A stretch of DNA of 64,000 nt from Actinospineispora acaciae DSM 45401 (GCF_000620785.1 NZ_JIAI01000015.1:107001-171000); one strand, 5' to 3'. Shown: positions 1-9,210, counted from the stretch's first letter. Numbers and translations: made by a program. The notes: generated from the sequence alone by a model not told the origin.

Positions 1-21
1 CGCGGTGGCGCGGGTGATCAT
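1..21 (-). CDS. mceF: MceF-family protein, first seven codons only (truncated by window edge)
   Basis: An ATG on the minus strand at 21-19 overlaps the TGA of the upstream mceE gene (18-20) in an ATGA arrangement, the same coupling seen at other joints of this operon. Only the codons for MITRATA are inside the window. The call rests on position: Mce operons have the order yrbEA-yrbEB-mceA to mceF, so the gene after the lipoprotein mceE should be mceF. Nothing of the protein itself can be checked here. Confidence 0.6.
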
Positions 22-1232
22 TTGTCTCCTCCCAGGCCGGGCAGCAGTCCGGACAGGCCGGTGTCCTTCTTCTCGGACGGCGGCTGGGTGGACGGCTGGG
101 TCGACCCCTCCGGCTGAGGGCCGGGCAGCAGCCCGAGCAGCTGGCCGGACTGCCCGGGGGTGACCTGGGGCAGCGTGTCCAGCGGGCTGGGCGGGGTGAC
201 CAGCGGGGTGCTGGAGTTGAGCAGGTTGTCGATCAGGTCCTGCAGGTTCAGGTCGATCCAGACGTTCAGGTTCGCGTGGTCGCCCTTGGCCACGTCCAGG
301 ATCGCGTCGGTGAACGGCGGGGTGAGGACGAGCTCCAGCGACTTGGGCAGGGTGTCCCCGGTGGCGGCCAGCTGGGTCAGCGTGGGCCGCAGCGCGCGCA
401 GGTCGGCCACCAGGTCGTCGCCGCCTCGGTGCACCACCTCGGTGGCCACCTTGGACAGCCGGTCCAGCGCCTCGAGCAGGCCCACGAGCTGGCCGCGCTG
501 CTCGTTGAGCACGGCCAGGCCCGGCTCCAGCTCGGTGAGCACCTGGTCGAGGTTGCCGCGCTGCTCGACCAGGGCGGCGGACAGCCGGTTCACCCCGTCC
601 AGCGCGCGGGTGATGTTGTTCTTCTGGCCGTCCAGGGTGGTTGTCAGCCTGTTCAGGTCGCCCAGCAGCGCGCGCACGTCGGCCTCCCGGCCGGACAGCG
701 CCTTGTTCAGCTCGGTGGAGATGCTCTGCAGCTGGCCCAGCCCGCCGCCGTTGAGCAGCATGGACAGCGCGCCGAAGATCTCCTCGACCTCCGGGTTGCG
801 GTTGGTGCGCTCGATCGGGATCACCGAGCCGTCGGCAAGGCGGCCGGTGCCGGACTCGGGCGCGGCGGGCGCGGCCAGCTCGACGTACTTCTCGCCGAGC
901 AGGCTGGTCTGCTTGAGCGCGGCTGTCGCGTTCGCGGGCAGCTTGACGTCGCCGTTGAGCACGACCCGGACGTTGGCGAACCAGTTCTTCGGGTCCAGCT
1001 CGACGGTGCGGACCTGGCCGACCGTGACGTTGTTGACCTTGACGCCGGACTGCGGCACCAGGTCCAGCACGTCCCGGAACACCACGGTGACCTCGTACGG
1101 CTGGTCGCCGAGGTCGGCGCCGCCGGGCAGCGGCACGCCCTGCAGCGACACCGAGGCGCACCCGCTGGACAGCCCGAACAGGGTCGCCACCATGCCGACC
1201 ACGGCCGCGGTCCGCAGCCGCCGCCCGATCAT
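18..1232 (-). CDS. mceE: Mce-family lipoprotein (MceE/LprN-like)
   Basis: 404 residues. A short basic N-terminus (MIGRRLRT) leads into a hydrophobic signal ending in a lipobox (LSSGC, Cys about residue 22), so the protein should be a lipoprotein on the outer face of the membrane, as expected for MceE. An MCE domain follows (about 40-120, with GVKVNNVTVGQV), then a long helical region rich in Leu/Gln heptad-like spacing, then a Pro/Gly-rich tail. The start at 1232 was chosen because it forms ATGA with the mceD stop and sits directly before the signal peptide; the open frame continues 97 codons further upstream inside mceD but has no signal there. In Mce complexes the E subunit caps the helical tunnel that carries lipid across the envelope. 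The substrate is not visible from sequence. Confidence 0.9.
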   Translation of the reverse strand: MIGRRLRTAAVVGMVATLFGLSSGCASVSLQGVPLPGGADLGDQPYEVTVVFRDVLDLVPQSGVKVNNVTVGQVRTVELDPKNWFANVRVVLNGDVKLPANATAALKQTSLLGEKYVELAAPAAPESGTGRLADGSVIPIERTNRNPEVEEIFGALSMLLNGGGLGQLQSISTELNKALSGREADVRALLGDLNRLTTTLDGQKNNITRALDGVNRLSAALVEQRGNLDQVLTELEPGLAVLNEQRGQLVGLLEALDRLSKVATEVVHRGGDDLVADLRALRPTLTQLAATGDTLPKSLELVLTPPFTDAILDVAKGDHANLNVWIDLNLQDLIDNLLNSSTPLVTPPSPLDTLPQVTPGQSGQLLGLLPGPQPEGSTQPSTQPPSEKKDTGLSGLLPGLGGDK

Positions 1233-2497
1233 CGGCCACCTCCGAGCAGGTCGGTCAGGACGGGCACCTTGGGCTTCTCCTTGGCCGGCGCCTGGGGCTG
1301 GGTGCCCGCCGGTTGCTGGCCGCCCGGCGCCGGTGAGCCGGCCGGCGCCCGTGACCCGCCGCCGAGCAGCGGCACCTTCGGCGCCTTGAGCTGGGACAGC
1401 ATCGACGGCGAGAGGGTGGGCAGCGTGATCAGTCCGGCGGTGCTGGTGCAGCCCTCCAGGAGGGCGGGCGGCAGCAACGGTCGGAGGATGTCGCCGAGGC
1501 CGGGCGCGTTCCCCAGCTGGCACAGCAGCGTCTGCAGCGCGTTGAGCCGGGTGTCCAGCGTCCCGGACGACCCGTTGTAGGCGTTGACCAGGCCGCTCAC
1601 CGCGGTCGGCGCGGTGTCCAGCAGCTGCTCGAGGCCCTTGCGCTCCTTGTTCACGGCGGCCAGGATCTCGGCCAGCTTGTCCACGTTCTTCCGGACCCCG
1701 GCCCGGTTGTCGTGGATGAACTTGGCGACCTCGCCGAGCACCGTGGACAGCTCGTGCAGGGTCTCCCCCAGGTTCTTCCTCTCGCCGGCCAGGTAGCCGT
1801 TGACCTGGGCGAACTGCTGGGTGAACGCGCGCACCTGATCGTCGTTCTGTTTCAGGTTGGTGGTGAACGACTGCAGGTTGGTGACGGTGCCGGCCAGGTC
1901 GTCGCGGGACGCGGACAGCGTGGTGATGGCCTGGGAGAAGTTGTCCAGCGAGGTGTTCGTCAGCTTGCCGTTGCCCTCCAGGTTGCGGGCGAACGTGCTC
2001 ACCGCTTCGGACAGCGCGCCGGCGTTGTTCACCCCCTGCGGGCCGAGCGCGGTGGACAGCTTCTGCACGCTGGAGAGCAGGTCGTCGAACTCGGCGGGGA
2101 CGGCGGTGCGCTCCTTGGGGATGGTCGCGCCCTCCGGCAGCGTCGGCCCGCCGGTGTACACCGGGGCGAGCTGCAGGTAGCGGTCCGCCACCACGGTCGG
2201 CGCCACCACGGCGGCCAGCGCGCCCGCCGGCACCTGGACGTCGGAGTTGACGTGGAAGTCGACCCTGACCAGGGTGCCCTCCGGCCGCACGTCGTCCACC
2301 TCGCCGACCGGGACCCCGAGCATCCGCACGTCCGCGCCCGGGTACATGCCGACCACGCTGGTCAGCATCGCCGAGTAGTGCTTTCCGCTGGACCGGTTCA
2401 GCAGGTAGACCACGCCCGCGACCACCACCAGCAGGACCACCACGCCGATCGCGATCGTCGTGACCAGCCCACGCCGGGACGAGGTTGGCGCGCTCAC
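1229..2497 (-). CDS. mceD: Mce-family protein MceD
   Basis: 422 residues with one N-terminal membrane anchor (about 10-33), an MCE domain (about 38-115; GADVRMLGVPVGEV), a helical domain of about 200 residues, and a Pro/Gly/Ala-rich C-terminal tail (last 60 residues, PAPGGQQPAG and similar). Start and stop overlap mceC and mceE by four bases each (ATGA), so it lies inside a translationally coupled operon. Known role of the family: one of six different MCE subunits that form a periplasm-spanning tube receiving lipid for the YrbE permease. Assignment to position D rests on gene order and on the long low-complexity tail. Confidence 0.88.
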   Translation of the reverse strand: MSAPTSSRRGLVTTIAIGVVVLLVVVAGVVYLLNRSSGKHYSAMLTSVVGMYPGADVRMLGVPVGEVDDVRPEGTLVRVDFHVNSDVQVPAGALAAVVAPTVVADRYLQLAPVYTGGPTLPEGATIPKERTAVPAEFDDLLSSVQKLSTALGPQGVNNAGALSEAVSTFARNLEGNGKLTNTSLDNFSQAITTLSASRDDLAGTVTNLQSFTTNLKQNDDQVRAFTQQFAQVNGYLAGERKNLGETLHELSTVLGEVAKFIHDNRAGVRKNVDKLAEILAAVNKERKGLEQLLDTAPTAVSGLVNAYNGSSGTLDTRLNALQTLLCQLGNAPGLGDILRPLLPPALLEGCTSTAGLITLPTLSPSMLSQLKAPKVPLLGGGSRAPAGSPAPGGQQPAGTQPQAPAKEKPKVPVLTDLLGGGR

Positions 2498-3510
2498 CGG
2501 TTACCTCCCACCGGGGACAGCGACGGCACCGGCAGGTTGCCGGTCGCCCCGGGTTGCAGGCCGGGCACCACCGGCGGCACCAGGCCGTCGACGAAGTTGT
2601 CGAACCAGCGGCCGTTGCCCAGCGCGTTGGTGAACACCGTGGCGAACGGCCCCAGCCGCTGGATCGAGGCGGTCAGGTTGTCCAGGTTGCGCTGCAGCGT
2701 GTCGGTGAGCCTGTCCAGCTCGTCCAGGGTCGGCCCGATCTGGTCCTCGTTGTCCCTGATCAGCCCGCGCAGTTGCTGGGCCAGCCGCCTGGTGCCGTCC
2801 AGCAGCTGGCTGATCGCGTGCTCGCGGGCGCGCAGCTCGTCGAGCAGCTTGGTGCCGTCGGCCAGGATGCGGTTGATGTCCTCGTTGCGGGCGGCCAGCA
2901 CGGACGTCGCCCGGTTGGTGTTGTCCAGCAGGTGGGAGAGCTGGCGGTCCCGGGAGGCGATGGTCACCGACAGCCGGGACAGGCCGTCCAGCGAGGCGCG
3001 GACCTCGTCCGGGGTGTCCCGGAAGGTGTCGGACAGGGTGCGCAGGCTGGTCGCGAGCTGGCCGGTGTCCAGGTCGCGGACGGTGTCGCTGAGCTGGTTG
3101 AACGCGGCCACCACGTCGTAGGGGGCCATGGTCCGCTCGCGGGGGATCGGGCCGGACAGCGGCTTGTCCCCGGCCGGGTCGATGGCCAGGTACTTCTCGC
3201 CGAGCAGCGTCTTGATCTGGATGGACGCGCTGCTGGCGTTGCCGATGTCCACGTTCTTGGCCCGGAAGGTGACCAGCACGCTGGTGCCGCTGAGCTCCAG
3301 GTCGGTGACCTTGCCGACCTTCACCCCGGCCACCCGCACCTCGTTGCCCGGGTCCAGCCCGGCGGCCTCGGAGAACAGCGCCTGGTACTTGTCGCCGGAG
3401 CCGATCACCGGCAGGTAGTCGGCCTCGTACGCCAGGAACAGCAGGCCCAGGATGACCAGGATGCTGGCGAGCCCGATCGTGATCGGGTTACGGCTTCTGA
3501 ACGACCTCAT
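2494..3510 (-). CDS. mceC: Mce-family protein MceC
   Basis: 338 residues: N-terminal membrane helix (about 9-28), MCE domain (about 40-115; GNEVRVAGVKVGKV and LLGEKYLAI), then a long alpha-helical segment with many Leu/Arg heptads. The C-terminus is short and Pro-rich. ATG start overlaps the mceB stop by four bases. Shorter than MceA, MceD and MceE, because it lacks the extended low-complexity tail. Part of the lipid import complex encoded by the surrounding genes; gene order gives the letter. Confidence 0.88.
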   Translation of the reverse strand: MRSFRSRNPITIGLASILVILGLLFLAYEADYLPVIGSGDKYQALFSEAAGLDPGNEVRVAGVKVGKVTDLELSGTSVLVTFRAKNVDIGNASSASIQIKTLLGEKYLAIDPAGDKPLSGPIPRERTMAPYDVVAAFNQLSDTVRDLDTGQLATSLRTLSDTFRDTPDEVRASLDGLSRLSVTIASRDRQLSHLLDNTNRATSVLAARNEDINRILADGTKLLDELRAREHAISQLLDGTRRLAQQLRGLIRDNEDQIGPTLDELDRLTDTLQRNLDNLTASIQRLGPFATVFTNALGNGRWFDNFVDGLVPPVVPGLQPGATGNLPVPSLSPVGGNR

Positions 3511-4607
3511 CGGCCACCGCCATGGTGCTCGTCCTTCTTGTCGTGACCGGCGTTCTGGTCGTGGCCGCCGTTATCCGCGTAGCAGCGCTGGGCGGTGTTC
3601 AGGTGCGGCTCCAGCCTCACGTTGCCGCCACCCGGCACCGCGAGCTGACCGCCGATGTCACACAGGTAGAAGTTGAACCAGGAGCCGTAGGTGCCCAGCG
3701 GGATGAGCGTGTCCAGCTTGCCCGGCAGGGTGTGCAGGAACCGGTCCACCAGCGGCTGGTTGTCGTTGAGGTTGCCGGCCAGCCGGCCGAGCTGCTCGAT
3801 GTCGGCCTTCAGCGGCGGGCGGGCGTCCTCCAACAGCCCGGCGGTGGCGTCGGTCAGCTCGCCGATCGAGGAGATGGCATCGCCGATGGTGTGCCGGTCC
3901 TGGGACAGCCCGGACACCAGCTGCCGGACGGTGATCACCAGCTGGGTGAACTCCTTGTCCCGGGCGTTCACCGTGTCCAGCACCTGGTTCAGGTTGTCGA
4001 TGACCTGCCCGATGACCTGGTCCTTGTCGGCGATCGCGGTGGTCAGCGACGCGGTGTGGGACAGCAGGCTGTTGATCGTGCCGCCCTCGCCCTGCAGCAC
4101 CTGGATGAGCTCGAAGGACAGCTGGTTGACCTGCTGCGGGGACAGCGCCCGGAACAGCGGCTTGAAGCCGTCGAAGAGCTGGGTCAGGTTGACCGCCGGG
4201 TGGGTCTGCTCCAGCGGGATGGTGGCCCCGGCGACCAGCCGTTCCCCCGGCGGGCCGACGCCCTGGCTCAGCGCGATGTAGCGCTGGCCGATCAGGTTGC
4301 GGTACCGGATGGTGGCCTCGGTGGAGCGCGGCAGCACCACGTCCCGGGACACGGTGAACTCCAGCAGCGCGACCTTGCGGTCCACCAGCCGGATGTCGGA
4401 GACCTCGCCGACCCGGACCCCGGCGATGCGCACCTCGTCGCCCTTGTTCACCCCTGTCGCGTCGGTGAACTTGGCGCTGTACTCCGAGGTGCTGCCGGGG
4501 ATCTGGTTGGCGATGGTGGCGGCCAGCGCGGCCGTGCACAGCAGCATCGCCACGGCGAAGACGACGAACTTGGTGAGCGGCGCGCCGATGCCGCGCAGTG
4601 ACCTCAC
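3507..4607 (-). CDS. mceB: Mce-family protein MceB
   Basis: 366 residues from the GTG at 4607, which forms GTGA with the mceA stop codon. The longer open frame (to 4661) would read backward into mceA and was rejected. N-terminal sequence MRSLRGIGAPLTKF is followed by a single membrane helix (about 14-33), an MCE domain (about 38-118; GDEVRIAGVRVGEV, NLIGQRYIAL), a helical domain, and a His/Asp-rich C-terminal tail (NAGHDKKDEHHGGG). The His-rich end could bind metal, but that is speculation. Second MCE gene of the cassette. Confidence 0.9.
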   Translation of the reverse strand: MRSLRGIGAPLTKFVVFAVAMLLCTAALAATIANQIPGSTSEYSAKFTDATGVNKGDEVRIAGVRVGEVSDIRLVDRKVALLEFTVSRDVVLPRSTEATIRYRNLIGQRYIALSQGVGPPGERLVAGATIPLEQTHPAVNLTQLFDGFKPLFRALSPQQVNQLSFELIQVLQGEGGTINSLLSHTASLTTAIADKDQVIGQVIDNLNQVLDTVNARDKEFTQLVITVRQLVSGLSQDRHTIGDAISSIGELTDATAGLLEDARPPLKADIEQLGRLAGNLNDNQPLVDRFLHTLPGKLDTLIPLGTYGSWFNFYLCDIGGQLAVPGGGNVRLEPHLNTAQRCYADNGGHDQNAGHDKKDEHHGGGR

Positions 4608-6133
4608 CTGACCGTCACCTCCGCCCCGCGCAGCAGCGGCCCGACCAGCAGGCTCGACCACGCCGGCACCTCGGCGGGGTCGGCGCCGGTCATGTCGGCC
4701 ACCAGCCCGGACACCAGCTGCTGTTCCGGCCGGGTATTGGCGATGCTCAGCCCGCCCTTCGTGTTGGTGGTGAACGCGATCGGGGCCACCGGCCGGTCGG
4801 ACGGCCCCGGCGCGGCGGCCTGGGGCTTCTCGCCCTTCGGACGGTCGAGGGGCGGCGCGGTGGACGACGGCCCGAGCAGTCCGCCGCCGCCGAGCAGGCC
4901 GCCGCCCGGCTGGCCCGGCGTGCCCGACCCGCCGGCGTCACCGAGCAGTGGGAGCTCCTGGGGCGCGGGCAGTCCGCCGGTCAGGCCCTTGGTCAGGTTG
5001 CCGAGCTGGGAGGCCTGGCCGCTGGCCGGCGGGTGCTCAGAGCCGTCCAGGAACGGCCCGCCGGGGTACTGGACCTGCGGCATCGCGGACTTGTAGCAGG
5101 CCGGCCCGCGCTTGTCGGTGAACTCCGGCTCGTCCTGGTGCGGCAGGTACTTGCCGCGCTGCGCCGCGACCTCCAGCGTGATGTTCACCGCCGGCCGGTT
5201 GGTGCCCTTGCCCAGCGCCTGGTCGATCACCGGCACCGCGTCGGAGACCCGGCGGAACAGGCACACGTACTCCGGCGAGTAGCGGGCCAGCAGCTCCAGC
5301 GTCGGGCGCAGCTCGTGCACCAGGTCGATCAGGTTCTCCTTGTTGTCCTTCAGGAACCCGTGCAGGTCGTCGGCGGCGGTGGTCGTCGTGTCGTAGAAGG
5401 TCGCGAAGTCGTCCTTCTTCTCCACCAGCGTGTGGCTGGTGGTGGTCAGGTTGTTCAGCGCCTCGATCAGGTCCGGCGCGGCCTGGGTGTAGGTGTCGGT
5501 GAGCTTGGGCAGCGCCTTGATGTCCTCGGTCAGGTCGGGCAGCGCCGGGTTGAACTTGGCCAGGTACTCGTGCAGCGTGGTCAGCGTCTGGCCGAGCTTC
5601 TCGCCGCGCCCGGTCAGCGCCTGGTCCAGCGCGCCCAGGGTGTTGGCCAGGTCCTGCGGGCGGACCGCCTGGATCAGCGGCAGCAGGTGGTTGAACAGCC
5701 GCTCGGTCTCCACCGCGTTGCCGCTGCGGTCGCGGGTGATCACGTCGCCGGCCTTGATCGGCGTCCTGGACGGGTTCGGCGGCGCCTGCAGTGCCACGTA
5801 CCGCTCGCCGAACAGGCTCTTGGGCACCAGCATCGCCGTCACGTTGCTCGGGATGTACGCCACCTGGTCGGGCCGCAGGTCGATGGACACGATGGCCTCC
5901 CGGCCGTCGCTGGCCACCTTGGTGACGGCGCCGACGTCCACCCCGCGCAGCCGCACCTCGGCCTGCGGCAGGAAGGAGTTGTCCACCTGGTCGATCCGCA
6001 TGGTCACCGGGACCGTCTTGGTGAACGTCTTGTTGTAGAACGCCCAGCACAGCACCAGCAGCGCGAGCATCACCACGACCATGGCGAGCCCCAGCAGCCG
6101 CCGGGGCAGGGGCGGGAGACGGTCGGCGGCCAT
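4604..6133 (-). CDS. mceA: Mce-family protein MceA
   Basis: 509 residues. Membrane anchor about 12-33, MCE domain about 40-118 (AEVRLRGVDVGAV, SLFGERYVAL), helical domain to about 330, then a Gly/Pro-rich tail of over 120 residues (GGGLLGGGGLLG region). The start at 6133 shares one base with the yrbEB stop (TGATG), indicating coupled translation. First of the mceA-F series. As in other Mce operons, it is probably the subunit that sits next to the two YrbE permeases. Confidence 0.9.
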   Translation of the reverse strand: MAADRLPPLPRRLLGLAMVVVMLALLVLCWAFYNKTFTKTVPVTMRIDQVDNSFLPQAEVRLRGVDVGAVTKVASDGREAIVSIDLRPDQVAYIPSNVTAMLVPKSLFGERYVALQAPPNPSRTPIKAGDVITRDRSGNAVETERLFNHLLPLIQAVRPQDLANTLGALDQALTGRGEKLGQTLTTLHEYLAKFNPALPDLTEDIKALPKLTDTYTQAAPDLIEALNNLTTTSHTLVEKKDDFATFYDTTTTAADDLHGFLKDNKENLIDLVHELRPTLELLARYSPEYVCLFRRVSDAVPVIDQALGKGTNRPAVNITLEVAAQRGKYLPHQDEPEFTDKRGPACYKSAMPQVQYPGGPFLDGSEHPPASGQASQLGNLTKGLTGGLPAPQELPLLGDAGGSGTPGQPGGGLLGGGGLLGPSSTAPPLDRPKGEKPQAAAPGPSDRPVAPIAFTTNTKGGLSIANTRPEQQLVSGLVADMTGADPAEVPAWSSLLVGPLLRGAEVTVR

Positions 6134-6960
6134 CAGGCGATCTTCACCGTGGTCGTGGAGCCCCAGAGGGCCAGGCTCACCGCGATGTCCAGGACAAAGA
6201 TCATCACCAGCGAGGCGCGCACCGAGCGGCCGACCGCGATGCCCACGCCGGCGGGCCCGCCGGTGGCGCGGTAGCCGTAGTAGCAGTGGATCAAGATGAT
6301 CAGGATCGCGATGACCAGCACCTTGAAGAACGAGTACAGGATGTCGATCGGCGGCAGGAAGAGGTTGAAGTAGTGGTCGTAGATGCCGATCGACTGGCCG
6401 TAGAACAGCGAGACGGTCAGCCGGGAGGCCAGGTACGAGGTGAGCAGGCCGGCCGCGTAGAGCGGCACGATCGCCACGAAGCCGGCGATCAGCCGAGTGG
6501 TGATCAGGAACGGCAGGCTGGGCACCGCCATGACCTCCAGCGCGTCGATCTCCTCGGAGATGCGCATGGCGCCGAGCTGGGCGGTGAAGCCGGCGCCGAC
6601 CGTGGCGGTGAGCCCGATCGTGGCCACCAGCGGTGAGATCTCCCGGGTGTTGAAGTACGCCGAGATGAACGCGGTGAACGCGGCCGCCCCGAGCTGGTTC
6701 AGGCCGGCGTAGACCTGCAGGCCCACCACCGAGCCGGTGAACGAGGTGAGCAGCGCGACGATGATCACCGTGCCGCCGACCAGCGCGAGGCCGCCGGCGC
6801 CGAAGGTGACCTCGGTCAGGATCCGCAGGACCTCTTTCTTGTACCTGGTCAGCGTGCGCGGGACCCAGCGCAGCGCGCGCAGGTACAGCCAGCCCTGGTC
6901 ACCGAGCTCGTCCAGGGTGCGCAGCGGTGCCTCGACCGTCCGCTTCAGCTCGCCGGCCAT
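6133..6960 (-). CDS. yrbEB: YrbE/MlaE-family permease, second subunit
   Basis: 275 residues, MlaE-family integral membrane protein with five to six hydrophobic segments. Family signatures visible are the ISEEIDALEVMAVP segment (EQ-loop-like, coupling to the ATPase) near residue 135 and the preceding small-residue-rich helix GLTATVGAGFTAQLGAM. In Mce systems two YrbE proteins form the ABC permease for lipid import. It follows yrbEA after one base and overlaps mceA. No Mla/Mce ATPase (MceG/Mkl) is encoded next to it, so the energising subunit must come from elsewhere in the genome. Confidence 0.92.
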   Translation of the reverse strand: MAGELKRTVEAPLRTLDELGDQGWLYLRALRWVPRTLTRYKKEVLRILTEVTFGAGGLALVGGTVIIVALLTSFTGSVVGLQVYAGLNQLGAAAFTAFISAYFNTREISPLVATIGLTATVGAGFTAQLGAMRISEEIDALEVMAVPSLPFLITTRLIAGFVAIVPLYAAGLLTSYLASRLTVSLFYGQSIGIYDHYFNLFLPPIDILYSFFKVLVIAILIILIHCYYGYRATGGPAGVGIAVGRSVRASLVMIFVLDIAVSLALWGSTTTVKIA

Positions 6961-6961
6961 C

Positions 6962-7747
6962 TCAACTCCCCTTCGCCGGGACGAGGGTCAGGTAGACGGT
7001 GGTGAGCACCACGTTGATCAGGTACACCAACACGAAGCTGATCACCACCGACTGGTTCACCGCGTCCCCCACGCCCTTCGGGCCCGGGGCCGGGTTGAGC
7101 CCCCGGTAGGAGGCCACCACCCCGGCGGCGATACCGAAGAACAGCGCCTTGATCGCCCCGATCACCAGGTCGGCCGGTTGCGCCAGCGCGGAGAAGCCGG
7201 CCAGGTACGCGCCGGGGGTGCCGTTCTGCAGCACCACGTTGTAGAAGTAGCCGCCGGCCACGCCGACGAACGTGATCAGCCCGTTGAGCAGGACGGCCAC
7301 GATCGCGGCGGCCAGCACCCTGGGAACCACCAGGCGCTGGATCGGCGAGATGCCGAGCACCTCCATCGCGTCGATCTCCTCGCGGATGGTCCGCGCGCCC
7401 AGGTCGGCGCAGACGGCGGTGCCGCCGGCGCCGGCGATCAGCAGCGCGCAGATGATCGGCGAGGCCTGCTGGACGTTGGCCAGCACGCTCACCGCGCCGG
7501 CGAACCCGTTCGCGCCGAGCTGGCGCAGCAACGAGCCCAGCTGCAGCGAGATGACCGCGCCGAAGGCGATGGACACCAGCGCCGCGGGCAGGATCGAGAC
7601 GCTCGCGATGAACCACAGCTGCTCGATCAGCTCGCGGAACTGGAACGGCCGCTTGAAGGTGAGGCGGACGACGTCCAGGCCCAGCGCGAAAATCCTTCCA
7701 ACCTGCTGCAGGGCAGAGGTTGACCGCGCAATCAGCGGACTGCTCAC
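6962..7747 (-). CDS. yrbEA: YrbE/MlaE-family permease, first subunit
   Basis: 261 residues, MlaE family. The signature TIREEIDAMEVLGISP (about residues 118-133) and the preceding AGAGGTAVCADLGA are typical of YrbE proteins. Start is GTG at 7747 with GGAGAG seven to eight bases upstream. First gene of the yrbEAB-mceABCDE(F) operon, and divergent from the racemase gene at 7984. Known role: half of the heterodimeric ABC permease that takes lipid from the Mce tube. In mycobacteria the Mce4 version imports cholesterol. Whether this copy is the Mce4 type cannot be settled by eye. Confidence 0.92.
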   Translation of the reverse strand: MSSPLIARSTSALQQVGRIFALGLDVVRLTFKRPFQFRELIEQLWFIASVSILPAALVSIAFGAVISLQLGSLLRQLGANGFAGAVSVLANVQQASPIICALLIAGAGGTAVCADLGARTIREEIDAMEVLGISPIQRLVVPRVLAAAIVAVLLNGLITFVGVAGGYFYNVVLQNGTPGAYLAGFSALAQPADLVIGAIKALFFGIAAGVVASYRGLNPAPGPKGVGDAVNQSVVISFVLVYLINVVLTTVYLTLVPAKGS

Positions 7748-7813
7748 TTCCGCTCTCCAGTGCTGTTTGGCTGTCTCTCGACGTTGAGTTCCGGCCGAGT
7801 CGACGAGCCGGGC

Positions 7814-7827
7814 CTACCAGGTGGTAG
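7814..7827. promoter_or_regulatory. Palindrome in the yrbEA / racemase divergent promoter region
   Basis: CTACCA-GG-TGGTAG is a perfect 6+2+6 inverted repeat lying between the two divergent start codons. It is directly followed by a second short palindrome (AGAGATCTCT, 7826-7835) and a T-run. The position fits an operator controlling the mce operon, the racemase gene, or both. The regulator is unknown. Half-sites do not match the KstR consensus. Confidence 0.4.
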
Positions 7828-7983
7828 AGATCTCTTTTTTGGGATGAGGTCCTGGATGATGCAACGACCCGTCACACACTTCGGTTACTCACCAGTTCGT
7901 GCGACAGCTACGGTGTGGGCTCACTCGGTGTTCCCTTAGCGGACGTCAACCTTATGACCAGCGAAGATCGGGAGGAAGCCATC

Positions 7984-9090
7984 GTGACCGGACCGTTGAC
8001 CGGGCTCAAGGTCGTCGAACTGGCGGGCATCGGTCCCGGGCCACACGCCGCGATGGTGCTGGCCGACCTGGGCGCCGACGTGGTACGGGTCGAGCGGCCG
8101 TCCGGGAGCCTGCACCTCGGCGACGGGCGGGATCATCTGCTGCGCGGGCGGCGCTCGATCGCGGCCGACCTGAAGTCGCCGGCCGGGCGGGAGACGGTGC
8201 TGCGGCTGGTCGAGCGGGCGGACGTGCTGCTGGAGGGGCTGCGGCCGGGTGTGACGGAGCGGCTCGGGGTCGGGCCCTCGGACTGCGCGGCCCGCAACCC
8301 CCGGCTGGTGTACGGGCGGATGACCGGGTGGGGGCAGGACGGGCCTCTCGCTTCGCGCGCGGGGCATGACATCAACTACATCTCCCTCACCGGCGCGCTG
8401 CACGCGATCGGCACGTCGGAGAAGCCGGTCGCGCCGCTGAACCTGGTCGGGGACTTCGGCGGCGGGTCGATGCTGCTGGTGGTGGGCATCCTGGCGGCGT
8501 TGTGGGAGCGCGAGCGGTCCGGGCAGGGCCAGGTGGTGGACGCGGCGATGGTGGACGGCGCGAGCCTGCTGGTGCAGATGGTGTGGTCGTTCCTGGGGCA
8601 GGGCGGCTGGCGGGACGAGCGGGCGGCGAACCTGCTGGACGGGGGCGCGCCGTTCTACGACACGTACGTGTGTTCGGACGGGGGCTGGGTGGCGGTCGGC
8701 GCGCTGGAGCCGCAGTTCTACGCCGAGCTGCTGCGCGGGCTGGGGCTGGACGGTTCTTCGGAGGAGCTGCCGGCGCAGATGGATCGTTCCGGGTGGCCGG
8801 TGCTGCGGGCGCGGTTCACCGCCGCGTTCGCGTCCAAGCCGCGCGACGAGTGGGCCGCCGTGTTCGCCGGCGTGGACGCGTGTGTGACACCGGTGCTCGG
8901 CTTCGACGAGGTGCCCGACCACCCGCACATCCGTTCCCGCCAGACGATCGTGGACGTGAACGGGGCTCGGCAGGCGGCGCCGGCGCCGCGGTTCTCCCGG
9001 ACCCCGCCGGGGACGCCGGCCGCACCACCCGCGCGCGGTGCGGATACCGACGCGGTGCTCGCCGACTGGGGCGTATCGCCTGTGACGTGA
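7984..9090 (+). CDS. mcr: Alpha-methylacyl-CoA racemase (family III CoA-transferase)
   Basis: 368 residues from GTG at 7984, preceded by GGAGG with eight-base spacing; the frame extends 23 codons upstream but has no ribosome site there. Class III CoA-transferase fold with GPHAAMVLADLGADVVRVERP near the N-terminus. The racemase-specific residues are present: His128 in AGHDINY and Asp157 in LVGDFGGGS, the acid/base pair known from mycobacterial MCR, so racemase is preferred over CoA-transferase. The enzyme epimerises (2R)- and (2S)-methylacyl-CoA esters, a step needed before beta-oxidation of sterol side chains and other methyl-branched acids. Placed back to back with a lipid-import mce operon, it probably handles the imported substrate. 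Confidence 0.85.
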   Translation: MTGPLTGLKVVELAGIGPGPHAAMVLADLGADVVRVERPSGSLHLGDGRDHLLRGRRSIAADLKSPAGRETVLRLVERADVLLEGLRPGVTERLGVGPSDCAARNPRLVYGRMTGWGQDGPLASRAGHDINYISLTGALHAIGTSEKPVAPLNLVGDFGGGSMLLVVGILAALWERERSGQGQVVDAAMVDGASLLVQMVWSFLGQGGWRDERAANLLDGGAPFYDTYVCSDGGWVAVGALEPQFYAELLRGLGLDGSSEELPAQMDRSGWPVLRARFTAAFASKPRDEWAAVFAGVDACVTPVLGFDEVPDHPHIRSRQTIVDVNGARQAAPAPRFSRTPPGTPAAPPARGADTDAVLADWGVSPVT

Positions 9091-9194
9091 CATGACTCCA
9101 TTCGGGTAACGAACTATCCACGCGGCGACACGCCCGGCCCGCTCAACGCGAGGAGATACCTCCACCAGGGTGAAGGTCGTACTGTCGCCCCATG

Positions 9195-9210
9195 AACGTA
9201 GGGTTACGTT
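9195..9210. promoter_or_regulatory. Probable autoregulatory operator at the TetR gene start
   Basis: AACGTA-gggt-TACGTT is a perfect inverted repeat immediately upstream of the GTG at 9213 and just after an in-frame ATG at 9192. TetR proteins commonly bind a palindrome of this size at their own promoter. Its location also argues for the GTG start, since an operator inside the coding sequence would be less usual. Confidence 0.45.

Noticed and set aside
4598..6274. Long plus-strand frames opposite the mce genes (for example 558 codons at 4598-6274)
   Set aside because: They are mirror images of high-GC coding sequence, full of Arg/Gln/His/Val repeats, with no domain. The minus-strand Mce genes explain the region.
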